Assembly (NCBI GenBank): GCA_016584305.1 | Contig: JACEEZ010012792.1 | Location: 25,001 to 89,000, forward strand | Source: Chionoecetes opilio | Lineage: Eukaryota; Arthropoda; Malacostraca; Decapoda; Majidae | Reading direction: 5' to 3' | DNA: 64,000 nt | The notes under the pieces: generated by a model | Seen by the model: the letters and a program-made list of their open reading frames with translations, nothing else | What the model was told of the DNA's origin: nothing | Database searches by the model: none | Translations under genes and position numbers: made by a program | Shown: positions 10,532-21,570 of the stretch, piece after piece | How positions within the stretch are numbered: the stretch's first letter is position 1 | How the letters are laid out: each line of letters opens with the position of its first letter

Positions 10532-11776
10532 GCTCAAGAGTAAACGCCAAATACTCTTCCAGAAAACGGGAATATGCGGACCAGCCTTCTGTGCGGCCAT
10601 TCACAAACGAGGACGGTGAGTCTTTAAACACCAGACTTATACACGGAGTAATTCCCCATATTGCTATGCGTCTATTTTGAACCGTTAATTATGGGTTGCA
10701 TTTTACACACCTAAGCAAAGATACTGCAGATATAAAATAAATACAGTTAAAAAGCTTTACTCAGGGATTATCAATAAACTCTGAAAATCTACACTGAATA
10801 TACGTTGACTGAGAAAAAAGAAAGAAAAGTATAAAAAGAAAGGAAAAGTGTAAAAGAAACTATAAGAGTATAAAAAGAAAATACTGAACTTCACTCGTTC
10901 TACGCACAGTCCAGCTAAAGCACATGTCTTTTCACTGGCACATATTTCCTTTCTCTTCGGGACTTCCCTAACAAAGCCACCCACACGCCACTACTTTCCC
11001 TTAAGAGCACAACTTTGGACTCTGTTTTCTGACTTTTCTCCCAAAAGTTTACTTTCACATATATGACAGAACTTTATACTGTGTTGATCTGATACCCTCA
11101 TTTCCCTCCCCGCTACCACTGTTTCCCCTTAACGCTGTAACCCTTTCCCCTTCCCCTGTTTCCCCTCCTCTGTTCCTCCCTGATCATATAAAAACTCTAC
11201 CCTCACTATATTCTTTTAAAAAACAACTAAAAAAGTACATACTGGAACAATACTAAATGCAGTTATTGAAAAAGTAATAATAAAACATCATGGATATGTG
11301 CATGTGTATGTATATGTATATGTGTACAAGTGCTGTGTCGGTTATTATGTGTAAGTTACTATGTGATTATATGTATTCTTGGAGTTGTGCCATCCTATTG
11401 TTGGCAGTCAAAGGGTTTGGAAGGGTTGGGAGTATATATATTTATATACCTCATCAAGAATGTATTTTAATATTAGGTCTCACCTATAACCATATTTTCA
11501 TCTACTGCCCAAAAAGCATGCTTTATATGGGCTGCCTTAATGTATACTGAAAAAATCTTAACTATTTTGTACCGTTTATAAGGCATAATAAAATGTTTCA
11601 AAATGTTTCAAATGTTTCCTTGACGGCGCCTCCAGACCACCACTCCTTCCAGTCTTCACGCCAGGATTGCACGGGTCGGCGGTCTCCTGTAGTGATAATT
11701 GGATACTCGCACCCTCCAGCCTTATAGTGCTTTGAGTCTCCCTATAGTCAGAGATCCAGTCACCAACATTTTGAGA
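10532..11776. other. unassigned AT-rich stretch
   Basis: Nothing recognisable. A (TATG)-rich segment lies at 11290-11330. Confidence 0.4.
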
Positions 11777-12326
11777 GAACCTGACATGGCATGCTATACT
11801 TTTTCTTTGTGTTTTTACTATTGATTTGGACATTAAGGTATGTGGAATGAGAGGTCTGCTCTGGCGGAAACGTTGCAGAAAAAAATGTGCTTATTTTTGT
11901 ATATGCGGCCTTTGTTTTTTTTCTTCGAAAAATGTGAAAAACTTTTTTTCCCTAAAATCCTCAGTGGATTGTGCATGCTGTCAATAAATGCAACCACGTT
12001 TCACTGACCACTTGTGTTCACAATATTGAGTTGAGAAATACACTTACTTAACTGTTCACAATGATTTATACTCATTTTAATGCAAGAGCGCCCCCTATTT
12101 TCTTTTTTTTCCTTATTTTCATTTATCTTTCATTAGAAAGCAACTATTCCCTGAGCTATGACATTACCGTACGTATTGGGTGATGTCATCCATTGCTTTC
12201 AACAAATATTATAGCTACTCATATATAAAATATAGTGAAAATAAAACAGAAATCAATGGATCAGTGATGACTTTATTACCCTTAAACTCAAAACTCCGAG
12301 AGACATCCGCATATCATAATTATACT
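11777..12326 (+). repeat. unit B left inverted arm
   Basis: Pairs with 17982-18530. Reading outward on the minus strand from 11833, the arm ends in an open frame MSKSIVKTQRKSIACHVRF that runs out of the arm into unrelated sequence. The right arm has the equivalent frame with one residue changed. Confidence 0.95.
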
Positions 12327-12508
<182 letters not shown>

Positions 12509-12534
12509 TTCTTATAATAATATAAGCGAAAGTG

Positions 12535-12577
<43 letters not shown>

Positions 12578-12720
12578 GTGTGTGTGTGTGTGGTATAGGT
12601 TCCGCCCCCCGTGGCGCAATCACCTCATATGGCACATTTTTGGAACCGGGTTGACCAGGGGAAGGTCATAAGCCCACTTATGAGATGATTCGATCACTTT
12701 TTTTTTTCTTTTTTTTTAGC
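12509..12720 (+). mobile_element. Helitron 5' portion, first tandem copy
   Basis: About 190 bp from TATAATAATATAAGCGAAAG to GATGATTCGATCAC is nearly identical to the start of the Helitron at 12921-13359, including the (TCTG)n(TG)n microsatellite and the poly-T. It is followed by 60 bp of unshared sequence and the same GGGTGATGGGTAA-type minisatellite (12780-12920). No 3' hairpin belongs to this copy. Confidence 0.75.
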
Positions 12721-12779
12721 AGCCTATTAGCGATAATTGTGAAAAAAAAGTGGGTTGCGAGAATTGAGGAAACCTTGAT

Positions 12780-12920
12780 GTAGGGTGATGGGTAATGGGT
12801 GAGTGAATGGGTGGGGTGATGGGTAATGGGTGTGGGGTGATGGGTGAGTGAATGGGTGGGGGGTGATAGGTTGGGGGTGATGGGTGATGGGTGAGGGAAT
12901 AGGTGGGGGGTGATGGGTAA
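12780..12920. repeat. GGGTGA/GGGTAA/GAATGGGTGG minisatellite
   Basis: Irregular G-rich tandem repeat of about 30-35 bp units. The same units reappear inside the following Helitron at 13122-13186. Confidence 0.85.
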
Positions 12921-12944
12921 TCTATAATAATATAAGCGAAAGTG

Positions 12945-12979
<35 letters not shown>

Positions 12980-13359
12980 GTGTGTGTGTGTGTGTGTGTG
13001 TGGTATAGGTTCCGCCCCCCGTGGCGCAATCACCTCATATGGCACATTTTTGGAACCGGGTTGACCAGGGGAAGGTCATAAGCCCACTTATGAGATGATT
13101 CGATCACTTTTTTTTTTTTTGGGTGGGCGGTGGGTGGGTGAATGGGTGGGGGGTGATGGGTAATGGGTGAGTGAATGGGTGGGGGGAATACATACATTTC
13201 TACATCCATGATTTCAGGAAAGCTAGAAGGGGCTATCTGGAGAGTCCATGTTTGGTGGGCCGAAGGCCCACCAAACACAGGTGGTGGGCCGAAGGCCCAC
13301 CAATAGCCCTCCGCAGGAGCTAGCCAAAAAGTCCGCCCGGAGGGCGGCTTTGCGGCTAG
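12921..13359 (+). mobile_element. non-autonomous Helitron
   Basis: It starts TCTATAATAATATAAGCG after an A at 12920. It ends with a GC-rich terminal hairpin (CCGCCCGGAGGGCGG, 13333-13347), about 8 nt, then CTAG at 13356-13359 followed by T. This fits Helitron rules: 5' TC, 3' hairpin plus CTRR, insertion between A and T. A second subterminal palindrome (GGTGGGCCGAAGGCCCACC) occurs twice at 13254-13304. A reverse-orientation relative lies at 24046-24739. There is no Rep/helicase coding. Confidence 0.85.
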
Positions 13360-13499
13360 TATATATATATATGTGTGAATTTGTGTCACATACATATTTA
13401 ATCTGAGTTTCTCTTACCTAACATCAAACCCATGTCTATCTCCCGACACATCATCCCAGCTAATTAACTAACTAGGATACTTATCGGTGGATAGTGGGT
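13360..13499. other. short flank after Helitron
   Basis: (TA)n then unique sequence. The 5' limit of the LTR-like block on the minus strand is not resolved here. Confidence 0.3.
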
Positions 13500-14208
13500 T
13501 GAAAACGGCTGTAGGTCTTGTATTAATACTGCAATGGTCTTGTGATCCGATGTGGTCGCCGGGATCGAGGCCGCCCGTGAAATACAGAAGCGGAGGGCGG
13601 AGGCGAGTGTTTCGTTACGGCGTCAGAAGGGCTTTCACACCAAGTTACTTGACGCACGGCTATTGTTATCAGTATGTTGTTTCTTTACACATTTCCTTTG
13701 ATTTTAAGCTATATGTACAAATTAAAGTATGTACAACATCTCTTCATAATAATCAGAGAAGAAATATTAACTCGACGGAGGGTCTGGGTGTACTGTCCTT
13801 GTACTTAGACAAGCACGTCTATTAACAATTGATGTTATCCTCAATGAGGGTCTGGGTGTACTAATTCTCCAAGGTGGGTGAGACCCCCACTACCAATACC
13901 TATGACACGTGTATCATGTCAGGTGGCCTAGAATCTAATGGGAGGCGGCCAATGACCGCGCTTCAAAATCAAGGTGCTAATTATTTAAGTGCAATGCTTA
14001 TTAACCACTGGGAATATTAATTTATCCTATCCCAGTACTAATCATTTACTTAAATTACCTTAATTATTACCCATTACCATTACAATTATATATACATATC
14101 CCTATACGCGCCCTCCTATGATGAGTGGAAAATACCTCTCACTAGGGGGGGGGGGACAAACTACCACTCTACCAATTATGAGAGGGTGTTTGGTGGATAA
14201 TTTCCACA
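13500..14208 (-). mobile_element. 3' LTR of a BEL/Pao retrotransposon (limit approximate)
   Basis: On the minus strand the LTR starts TGTGGAAATTATCCACCA at 14208, directly after the retrotransposon's coding end. The first ~120 bp match the LTR fragment at 6110-6232. It contains a direct repeat of GAGGGTCTGGGTGTACT (13778 and 13844). The other end of the LTR is a guess, because no second full LTR is present for comparison. Confidence 0.6.
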
Positions 14209-14559
14209 CTGGGGGCCGGCGAAAACTGAAGTTACGCTTCAGGTGACATCACCCCAGGCCACATAGCGCTGGAACATTTCAATAGTGATTTCGGCACTTT
14301 GGTCTTTAGCTATTTTAAGATTAACAGCTAGGATAGAGGTACCAGTGAATATGCTGACATATACTTGATCGGGGGGAGAGCTATCTCCTGATATAGTATC
14401 CCCAGTATAGTCATCACCATTGACCTCAAATGGTTTTAGGATCTCTTTATCAGCGGGAAGTTCAGGGGGGCCTAGATAGGAGACTAGTCTACACTCAGAT
14501 CTATTATATTTAATGAGAGATTTGAGGTAATATTTGACTGCCTGTGTACCATGATTTAT
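14209..14559 (-). pseudogene. BEL/Pao polyprotein, C-terminal remnant
   Basis: After the stop at 14560, the minus strand keeps an open, acidic coding-like stretch ending EMFQRYVAWGDVT near 14243. I read it as the tail of the integrase/polyprotein joined to the LTR. It is out of frame with, or separated by stops from, the upstream part. Confidence 0.5.
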
Positions 14560-15762
14560 TCAAAAATTACACCTGATATCGGCTAATATTGTAGCCATTC
14601 CGCCATATAATGAGTTCCTATGATATTCTTCCACCAACAATTTAGTAAGATGATGGCGTTTGGGAATTAGTATGGGATGGCAGGTTTTATTTGGAAGATC
14701 AGCTTGAAAATTTCGACCTCGACACCTAATACCCTCATGATCAAGGAACAGACCCAATATGGTCAATTTGTTCCTATGGGGGCTGGCTGAAGCCAATAGC
14801 TGATATTCCTCAGGAAATACCTGCTTCTGTATTGTTCTGATCCAAAACTTCAAAGGATCAGAGCTATCCCTTTTATTAACCTTGTAGGGAATATTAACCT
14901 TGCAGGGAGTATTAACCTTGCAGGGAGTATTAACCCTGCAGGGAGTATTAATCTTGCAGGGAGTATTAACCCTGCAGGGAGTATCAACCAATACGGAAAA
15001 CCTTTCTATGTCTATCACAGGATCTGGGATCAATTCAGGTTCCCTTATTATATCTTCAGATATGTCTGACTGAGTGGATACCATATTAGGATTATTATTA
15101 CACTCTTTCAGCCAGGTAGGGCCTTTAAACCATACTCCTGTATTCAATTTGAGGTTGCTATCTCCTCGCGACACATTATTATTAGGATTTTCATTAGTGG
15201 CAATATATTCATTATGAACTGGAATACCACTTTCCTCTAAAACCTCACTTATTGGTGTGGGCAAGAAAGTGGTTCCTATTCTGGTAATTAATAGGGGTTG
15301 TGCATGACTAGGAATACTCTCCTGTTCGACTGTATGGGTATGTGGGATGGGTCCCATTATTACCTTACCACCAGCACTAGTGAAGATTGAGACGTTATGT
15401 ATTTTGATGACCTTCCTTAGGTAACGCCCAAAATAATCGGCTCCTATTATTAATTGGAAAGGTCCATAAACGTCTTTGAATGTATTACTAACTAGTTTAA
15501 CACCATTATCCCTCAGCATTTCAGCTGTGTCCTTTAGTCTATTAACAGTTAAACTGATACCAATATCATTTACTACTACAGCAGCTACCCTACATTTATA
15601 TCTTCCTAATTGGACTAGGGGTTGAACTATGTCATAGGTTTGAGCCTCATTATTGGTGAGAAAACCTGATATGGCTATGTTCACTTTATTGATTATGGGT
15701 AGTTGTAACAATTCAACTATCTCCCTGCTTATGAAGGATCTTTGTGCACCACTGTCAAACAT
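14560..15762 (-). pseudogene. BEL/Pao pol fragment: protease joined to integrase zinc-binding domain
   Basis: A 400-residue open frame. It starts with the protease active-site region (MFDSGAQRSFIS) and a typical retropepsin fold tail (LIIGADYFGRYL). Residues ~265-300 are a tandem NTPCRV/NTPCKV hexamer-like repeat. The frame then resumes at FWIRTIQKQVFPEEYQLL, the segment just upstream of integrase in this class, through RCRGRNFQADLP, KRHHLTKLLVEEYHR and the H2C2-type region. RT and RNase H (normally several hundred residues) are deleted at about residue 300. In a live element this region would process Gag-Pol and integrate cDNA; here it cannot do both. Confidence 0.8.
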
Positions 15763-15787
15763 TGTCTTTACTATGACTGCATTACCA

Positions 15788-16240
15788 TTATGGGCACACC
15801 TTCAACTCGGCAGTTGGAACAGCTGCTGAACTACTCTTATTAGTGACTGCCATTTTAACTACTGTAGGGTCTGAGTTATTATCACTGTTAGGACAGAGAG
15901 CGATGTTATGAACAGATTGTTTACATTTCCTACAAGTTCTTAAGCTTATAGGGCATGCATTTGAAGCATGTTTAACACGGAGACAGGTTAGGCAATTGCC
16001 AAGGTGCATTAACCTTTCAACTCTCGTGTAACAATCTGAATAGATATTACATGTGGAGGGCGTATGTTCCCCCTCACATAAGACACAATTTATTATTCGT
16101 ACTTCACTAGAAGTTGCCCTAGAACTAGGGATTGTATCTATTATTTGAGTAGGTCTAAGTGGTTTACTGGTAGGCTGAGAAGTTTGAATCGTAATTACAG
16201 GCAGTTTGATTTGCGTAACAGGCGCAGGATAACTACCCAA
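15788..16240 (-). pseudogene. BEL/Pao gag zinc-knuckle region
   Basis: A 150-residue frame with clustered CCHC-type motifs: CVLCEGEHTPSTC, CLTCLRVKHASNAC and CRKCKQSVHNIALC. This triple arrangement is characteristic of BEL/Pao Gag C-termini and binds the element's RNA. It ends 25 bp before the protease frame, with a stop and frame change between the two. Confidence 0.8.
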
Positions 16241-16289
16241 TAACGAGGGATCCTTAAACTCTGAGGGTAGCTGATATAGCTGATTACCT

Positions 16290-16634
16290 TCAGGCGTAAT
16301 AATCGTGATCTCCCTGTGTGGGGGGTTCTTGCGTAATACCTTGCAAACTTTGGGTTAAAGAAGCTATCGCTGTTGATGGAATATGAGCACACTCCAGTAA
16401 TCCCTCATATTCAATTACTTTATCGAGATATCTTTGACATTCGTGTTCATGATTGATAACACATATCTGAATAATTTCTTTATCCCCAGCTTGTTTTAAT
16501 TTAACTTCATATATGCAGTAAGACGTCTCATATTTTGACCAGACCTGAGGTGATGGTTGATGTGCAGAGTCTTCTAAACCAGGAAAACAGTCACAGCAGA
16601 GTCTCATTAAGAAGTAAACAAGTGGTAGGGACAC
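16290..16634 (-). pseudogene. probable gag N-terminal remnant
   Basis: An open minus-strand frame of 114 residues upstream of the zinc-knuckle frame. The first ~25 residues come from the palindrome arm and are unlikely to be native Gag. The rest (WSKYETSYCIYEVKLKQAG ...) has protein-like composition, but I do not recognise it firmly. Confidence 0.45.
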
Positions 16635-16715
16635 AGTACGTACCTACCACTTGCTTACCTTTTGACGAGGCTCTGTTGTGACTCTGTTTTCTTGGTTTAG
16701 AAGCCTCTGCACATC
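16555..16715. repeat. ~75-bp-arm palindrome at the 5' limit of the BEL remnant
   Basis: Arm 16555-16628 and arm 16639-16715 are inverted copies (about 80% by eye) around a ~10-bp centre (ACACAGTACGTA). Both arms carry the VQxLLNQEN coding block, on opposite strands. It could be a fold-back event, or an inverted duplication of a first exon. Confidence 0.8.
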
Positions 16716-16991
16716 AGCCATTACCTCAAATCTCCTCAATAGTGTTGTCAGCGAGAACAGAGCACAGTAATATAGCACTTGGAATATCAATTTCACGCAA
16801 AATAACTCGAAATTCTTCCATCGCCGTAGTTTTCCCTTCTTAGGTACACCCGCGGCGACCCTGACTGTTATCCCCACAATGCACCGATGTAAACAAACCG
16901 TGACGTAGTTATGTCTTGGGCCCATTGCCGAAGCCCTGGCTGTGAAGTATAGTTTTGAAGCTCCAGATCTTACATCCATACTCCTCAGCAC
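16646..16991 (-). other. exon-like minus-strand block with MADVQRLLNQEN start
   Basis: On the minus strand a leader from about 16911 runs to an ATG at about 16722 (MADVQRLLNQENR...) and reaches AAAG/GTAAGC, a good splice-donor context, near 16666. It may be the real first exon of an unknown gene or of a retroelement. It overlaps the plus-strand GCDTVSY remnant only at its distal end. Confidence 0.35.
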
Positions 16992-17819
16992 CTACATACT
17001 GACTGGATGTGACACAGTGAGCTATCTCTACAGAAGAGGGAAAAGGCGCGCCTACAAAATGCAGTTCATCTGACAGACCTTCTGCCCCTGCTACAAAATC
17101 ATCTGACAGACCTTCTGCCCCTGTGAATATACTATACTTCATAGCCAGGGCTTCGGCAATTGCTTAAGCAGATAGGTAGATATCCATCTTTTTCACTCAC
17201 AGCTCCTCCAGGCCAGCCAGGCGTGTGATGTAGTTAGTATATGCACATCAATATCACGTCTGTGTTGGTAGCCGGACAGGCAGATCTGACAGACCTTCTG
17301 CCCCTGTGCATATACGGTGACTCTGAAGTTTGCCTGGATGTTCAAGAAGATGTTGTGACAGCAGCTAGGCGATACATGGTGTCACTGTATGAAAAGAGTG
17401 ACTTTGTTGGTAATTTGGATGCGCTGCGAGCCCATCTCTTTGGTAACATCAAAGGCGACATTCGATGTCTTCCACCTGCTGAAGATGTCTTCCAGTTGCA
17501 CCTTTGCCGAGCCCTACATCAGTTAGTTATATGCAAGAGAGCACACATTATTAAGCCAACCTAATCTGCTCCCACTGACTTTGGCAAAGAGCTTGTGAAT
17601 GGTAAATTGATAGCAACAATGATGCTGAAGGAGGCAAAACCTGCAGAATTTAAACGTACCAAATATTATCTCTGCAAAAAGAGCATGTGTGCCCGGGGAT
17701 GCTCCTGTGCTAGAGCCAACGTGAAGTGTGTCATCGTATGTCTCTGCACCGGCGACGACAACAAATATTCAAAGATTGAACTCACAATAAAAGACAGTGA
17801 TATGCATTACACATTATAA
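16911..17819 (+). pseudogene. C-terminal half of a GCDTVSY/cysteine-rich-tail family gene, rearranged
   Basis: Plus-strand coding begins PIAEALAVKYSF and contains ILTGCDTVSYLYRRGKRRAY (about 16921-17050). It then meets a stop and a rearranged block in which TCTGACAGACCTTCTGCCCC occurs three times and a 31-bp piece of 16921-16951 reappears inverted at 17131-17161. From 17241 the frame is open again: LTDLLPLCIYGD, ARRYMVSLYEKSD, LDALRAHLFGN, IRCLPPAEDVFQLHLCRALHQL. One in-frame TAA (17562-17564) interrupts it. Then come FGKELVNGKL and a cysteine-rich tail (CKKSMCARGCSCARANVKC) to the stop at 17817-17819. I recognise the order GCDTVSY, LRAHLF, LPP.ED and Cys tail as the C-terminal half of the same family as the unit A gene. 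The biochemical role of the family is unknown to me. Confidence 0.65.
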
Positions 17820-17905
17820 ACCATAAATTATTTGTTGAGTTGAATATTGATTTCATGTGATGTTGCAGAATTTGTTTTTCTAGTAATTAATATAAACTTC
17901 CATTA

Positions 17906-17908
<3 letters not shown>

Positions 17909-17980
<72 letters not shown>
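17909..17980. repeat. (TA)n microsatellite
   Basis: Pure TA ending at the inner end of the right arm of unit B, mirroring the TA tract at the left arm. Confidence 0.97.
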
Positions 17981-17981
<1 letters not shown>

Positions 17982-17983
<2 letters not shown>

Positions 17984-18530
17984 TATAATTATGATATGCG
18001 GATGTCTCTCGGAGTTTTGAGTTTAAGGGTAATAAAGTCATCACTGATCCATTGATTTCTGTTTTATTTTCACTATATTTTATATTTAAGTAGCTATAAT
18101 ATTTGTTGAAAGCAATGGATGACATCACCCAATACGTACGGTGATGTCATAACTCAGGGAATAGTTGCTTTCTAATGAAAGATAAATGAAAATAATGAAA
18201 AAAAAGAAAATAGGGGGCGCTCTTGCATTAAAATGAGTATAAATCATTGTGAACAGTTAAGTAAGTGTATTTCTCAACTCAACATTGTGAACACAAGTGG
18301 TCAGTGAAACCTGATTGCATTTATTGACAGCATACACAATCCACTGAGGATTTTAGGGAAAAAAAACTTTTCACATTTTTCGATATAAAAACAAAGGCCG
18401 CATATACAAAAATAGGCACAATGTTTTTCTGCAACGTTTCCGCCAGAGCAGACCTCTCATTCCACAGACCTTAATGTCCAAATTAATAGTAAAAACACAA
18501 AGAAAAAGTATAGCATGCCATGTCAGGTTC
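17982..18530 (-). repeat. unit B right inverted arm
   Basis: Inverted copy of 11777-12326. The outward frame on the plus strand starts ATG at 18474 (MSKLIVKTQRKSIACHVRF); the arm ends at 18530 within that frame. Beyond it the sequence diverges completely from the left flank. Confidence 0.95.
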
Positions 18531-19522
18531 AACCCATTTTATTGGGCTTTTGAGCCTGTGGATCCCAGACTACTATATGGCGGCGACATTACTTCCTGCC
18601 CTGGACATCACTTAATTACTTCCTCTGGTCTCATGGGGATCCTGAAGTACTTTGAATTGTACTTTCAATCTAAAATAGCAAAATGTTGTTGTTGCTCAAA
18701 GTTTATAGTTAAATTGGTTAACGTTTGTAATATGAGATTCCTACCTAGAACTACGATGCTCTTTTCGTACCTAAATTAAATAACTAAATTCGTACGTACC
18801 TATTTTCATTTTCGTTTATATTTTCGTACCTAGAACTACGATGCTATTTTCATTGTAATATATTCTTCGTTTTTACGGGATTTACAGGTTATACAAAGGA
18901 AAATGTTCACATCTCCGGGAGGGTTGATCACGGTGTCAGGACGTAATCAAGGCATCCAAGCGGGAGTGAGACATGGAGTGAATTATCCAAAGATCTACAG
19001 TTAACGCAATTAAGACTATATTTCCAGTAAGAATAAAAGAAAATCACATCCCTTTCCTTCCCTTCAATACATAAACTTTCATGAAAAAACTCGCTGAACG
19101 GGGAAAAAAAAAGAGTCTTAATTTACAGAGGATTAATTTAACTCGCATCATGTACACTAATATTTACAATAAGTACAAAACAAATTCTAAGTACAAATTA
19201 CGAGGTTTTGGCGCAAACAGTATTATTACTATTATCACATTAATGTATAAAAAGAAAAACAAGCAACGGAGAACGAATTCCTGCGTTCATTACAGTTCTG
19301 TTGTACCCAGTGCGGCGCGTGTGGGGGTGACGCGAGGCAGGTGAGGGGCTTCCGTGACATTGATTACCGCGGCGCCTCAGGTACGCGTTGGGCTTCAAGG
19401 TAAACAAAGAAACAGGTAAACACATGCTGAGGGAGGAACAGTGACGCGTCGCAGACATGATTTGGCCGCGTGACAGGCAGCGTCGGGGAGCTCAGAGGTT
19501 GCATGTCATGATACAGGTAGTG
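18531..19522. other. unassigned stretch
   Basis: AT-rich. It contains three near copies of TACCTAGAACTACGATGC-type sequence around 18740-18845 and nothing coding that I can support. Confidence 0.4.
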
Positions 19523-19546
19523 GTTTTTTTTTTTTTTTTTTTTGTT

Positions 19547-19632
<86 letters not shown>
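19523..19632. repeat. poly-T and (TC)n microsatellite
   Basis: T run 19523-19543, then about 82 bp of pure TC. Confidence 0.97.
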
Positions 19633-19635
<3 letters not shown>

Positions 19636-20151
19636 AATGAAGTTTCTTTTTTACAGTAACCCAAACAAAGCATAACCTGTACGTTACCGTGCACGAAGGC
19701 GAAGAGGCGGCGCTGCGTACCTGTGGAAAAACAAAACGTTGTCGATAAAAATAAATGCAGATGGCCGCGTTAAAAACCCTTGTATTTGGGTAATAAATAA
19801 ACACTTTGAGAGCGATAATGATGAGAAAATTGGGCTCCTGTGCAAGGTAAGTATGTCTCAGGCTGAAAAACAACAACTTTCAAAATAATAAAGAAATAGA
19901 ATAAACCCGGCTGAATATAGTTTAAAACCATGCCCGGGATGACTTTCACCTTTCCTGAAAGTTTGGTTGAAAAATTACGACATAAATAAAAGGACCCTTA
20001 GCTGGACAGACGGGCATCTGTGAATTATAGAAAGAAACTCTGCGGTAACGCCTTGCCATGTTCACTATCTCAGATTTTCTGACTTCTTTTCTAAATAACT
20101 GACTGGGCTTTTGCAATCTTTATCATGTTTTTTATTATTATTTTTATTATA

Positions 20152-20187
<36 letters not shown>

Positions 20188-20415
20188 TAATTATTATCAT
20201 TATCATCTTTATTGTTGTTGTTATTATTATTACTGCTATTAATATTATTATTATTATTTTTAAATTTTTTTTTAATAATATTATTATTATCAAAATTAAA
20301 TTTGTATCATTATTATATCATCATTATTAGTAGTACCAAAAGTTACCCGTAATGGTATGATGCTAGAAAGGACCAAATTCGGGATGGCTTTGTACAATAA
20401 CACCGAATTATTAAA

Positions 20416-20420
<5 letters not shown>
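19633..20420. other. unassigned, with ATT-rich tract
   Basis: 20125-20340 is ATT/TTA trinucleotide-rich. No genes seen. Confidence 0.5.
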
Positions 20421-20487
<67 letters not shown>

Positions 20488-20540
20488 CTCTCCTCTCTTC
20501 TCTCTCTCTCTCTCTCTCCTATCTCTCTCTTCTCTCCTCT
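20421..20540. repeat. (TC)n with CCT interruptions
   Basis: Imperfect TC tract with CCTC and CTTC interruptions, followed by a (GGAC)n run at 20580-20627. Confidence 0.95.
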
Positions 20541-20628
20541 AAGTATTGCGTTGAAAATAGGACAGAGATTGTAATTTGTCGGCGGACAGCGGACGGACGG
20601 ACAGAAGGACAGACGGACGGACGGACAT

Positions 20629-20808
20629 CGGTGCATGATAGAAAACAGAAACATCCTTTCCTCAGCCTTCCCTCCCGCCTCCCCTCCCGCGCCTCATTAT
20701 CAGCACATTAAGACACTCGGTGCATGATAGAAACATAACATCTCTTTCCTCTGCCTACCCTCCCGCCTCCCGCCTCCCGCGCCTCATTATCAGCACATTA
20801 AGACACTC
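20629..20808. repeat. 89-bp tandem duplication
   Basis: Two adjacent copies (20629-20717, 20718-20808) start CGGTGCATGATAGAAA and end ATTAAGACACTCG, with a few differences in the CT-rich middle. Confidence 0.9.
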
Positions 20809-21009
20809 GCTGCATTAGAGTAAGATTAAATTCTCACAAAAATCACGCTATAAGGGATCATCTATTTTATTAATGTGCTTGTGTGATCATTGTGTATCAT
20901 TTCATCATTGTATGATCATGTATAAAGTCCATGTTTATCTTTCAACAATATTATATTATTTGCAATTGTTTCTCTGTTAATAAGGTTTCCCGCCACCCTT
21001 TTTCTTCGC
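20809..21009. other. unassigned AT-rich spacer
   Basis: Nothing recognisable. Confidence 0.4.
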
Positions 21010-21570
21010 CTCTCCCCTCCCCCCTCCCCTTTCATCTAGCACTCCCCCTTCATCGCTCCACCTCCCCCCTTCATCTGCCCCCCATTCCCCCCCGTAACCT
21101 GCCCCTCCCCCCTTCATCTGCCCCCCCTCCCCCTTCATCTGCTCCCCCTCCCCCCTTCATCTGCCCCCCCTTCCCCCTTCACCTGCCCCCTCCCCCCTTC
21201 ATTGCCCCCCCCCCCTTCAGCTGTCCCTCCCCCTTAACCTGCCCTCCCCCCTCTTCACCTGCCCCTCCCTCCATTACCGCACCTCCAAACTCCCCCCTTC
21301 ACATGCCCCTCCACACTACCCCTTCACCTGCACCTCCTCCATTACCTGCACCTCCAACTCCCCCCTCACTGCCCCTCCCACTAACCCCTTCACCTGCCCC
21401 TCCCTCCATTACCTGCCCCTCCCCCTACCCCTTCACCTGCCCCTCATCCATTACCTGCCCCTCCCAATCCCCCCTTCACATGCCCCTCACACTACCCCTA
21501 ACCTGCTCCTCCCTCCATTACCGCCCTCCCCCTCCCCCTTCACCTGCCCCTCCCCCTTCCCTCCCCCCCT
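21010..21570. repeat. C-rich minisatellite (CCCCTTCACCTGCCCCTCC type)
   Basis: Irregular tandem repeats built from CCCCTTCA(C/T)CTGCCCCTCCC and CCATTACCTGCC blocks, with a very strong strand bias (C on plus). The proline/serine-rich open frame across it is an artefact of the repeat. Confidence 0.9.

Larger units (their letters stand above)
13500..16640 (-). mobile_element. BEL/Pao LTR retrotransposon remnant
   Basis: Minus-strand order is gag-like region, zinc-knuckle region, aspartyl protease, a short degenerate repeat, integrase zinc-binding region, terminal region, 3' LTR. Reverse transcriptase and RNase H, which should lie between protease and integrase, are missing. The 5' LTR is not seen. 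The copy is therefore internally deleted and dead. It lies inside unit B, and its 5' end abuts a ~75-bp palindrome. Confidence 0.8.
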
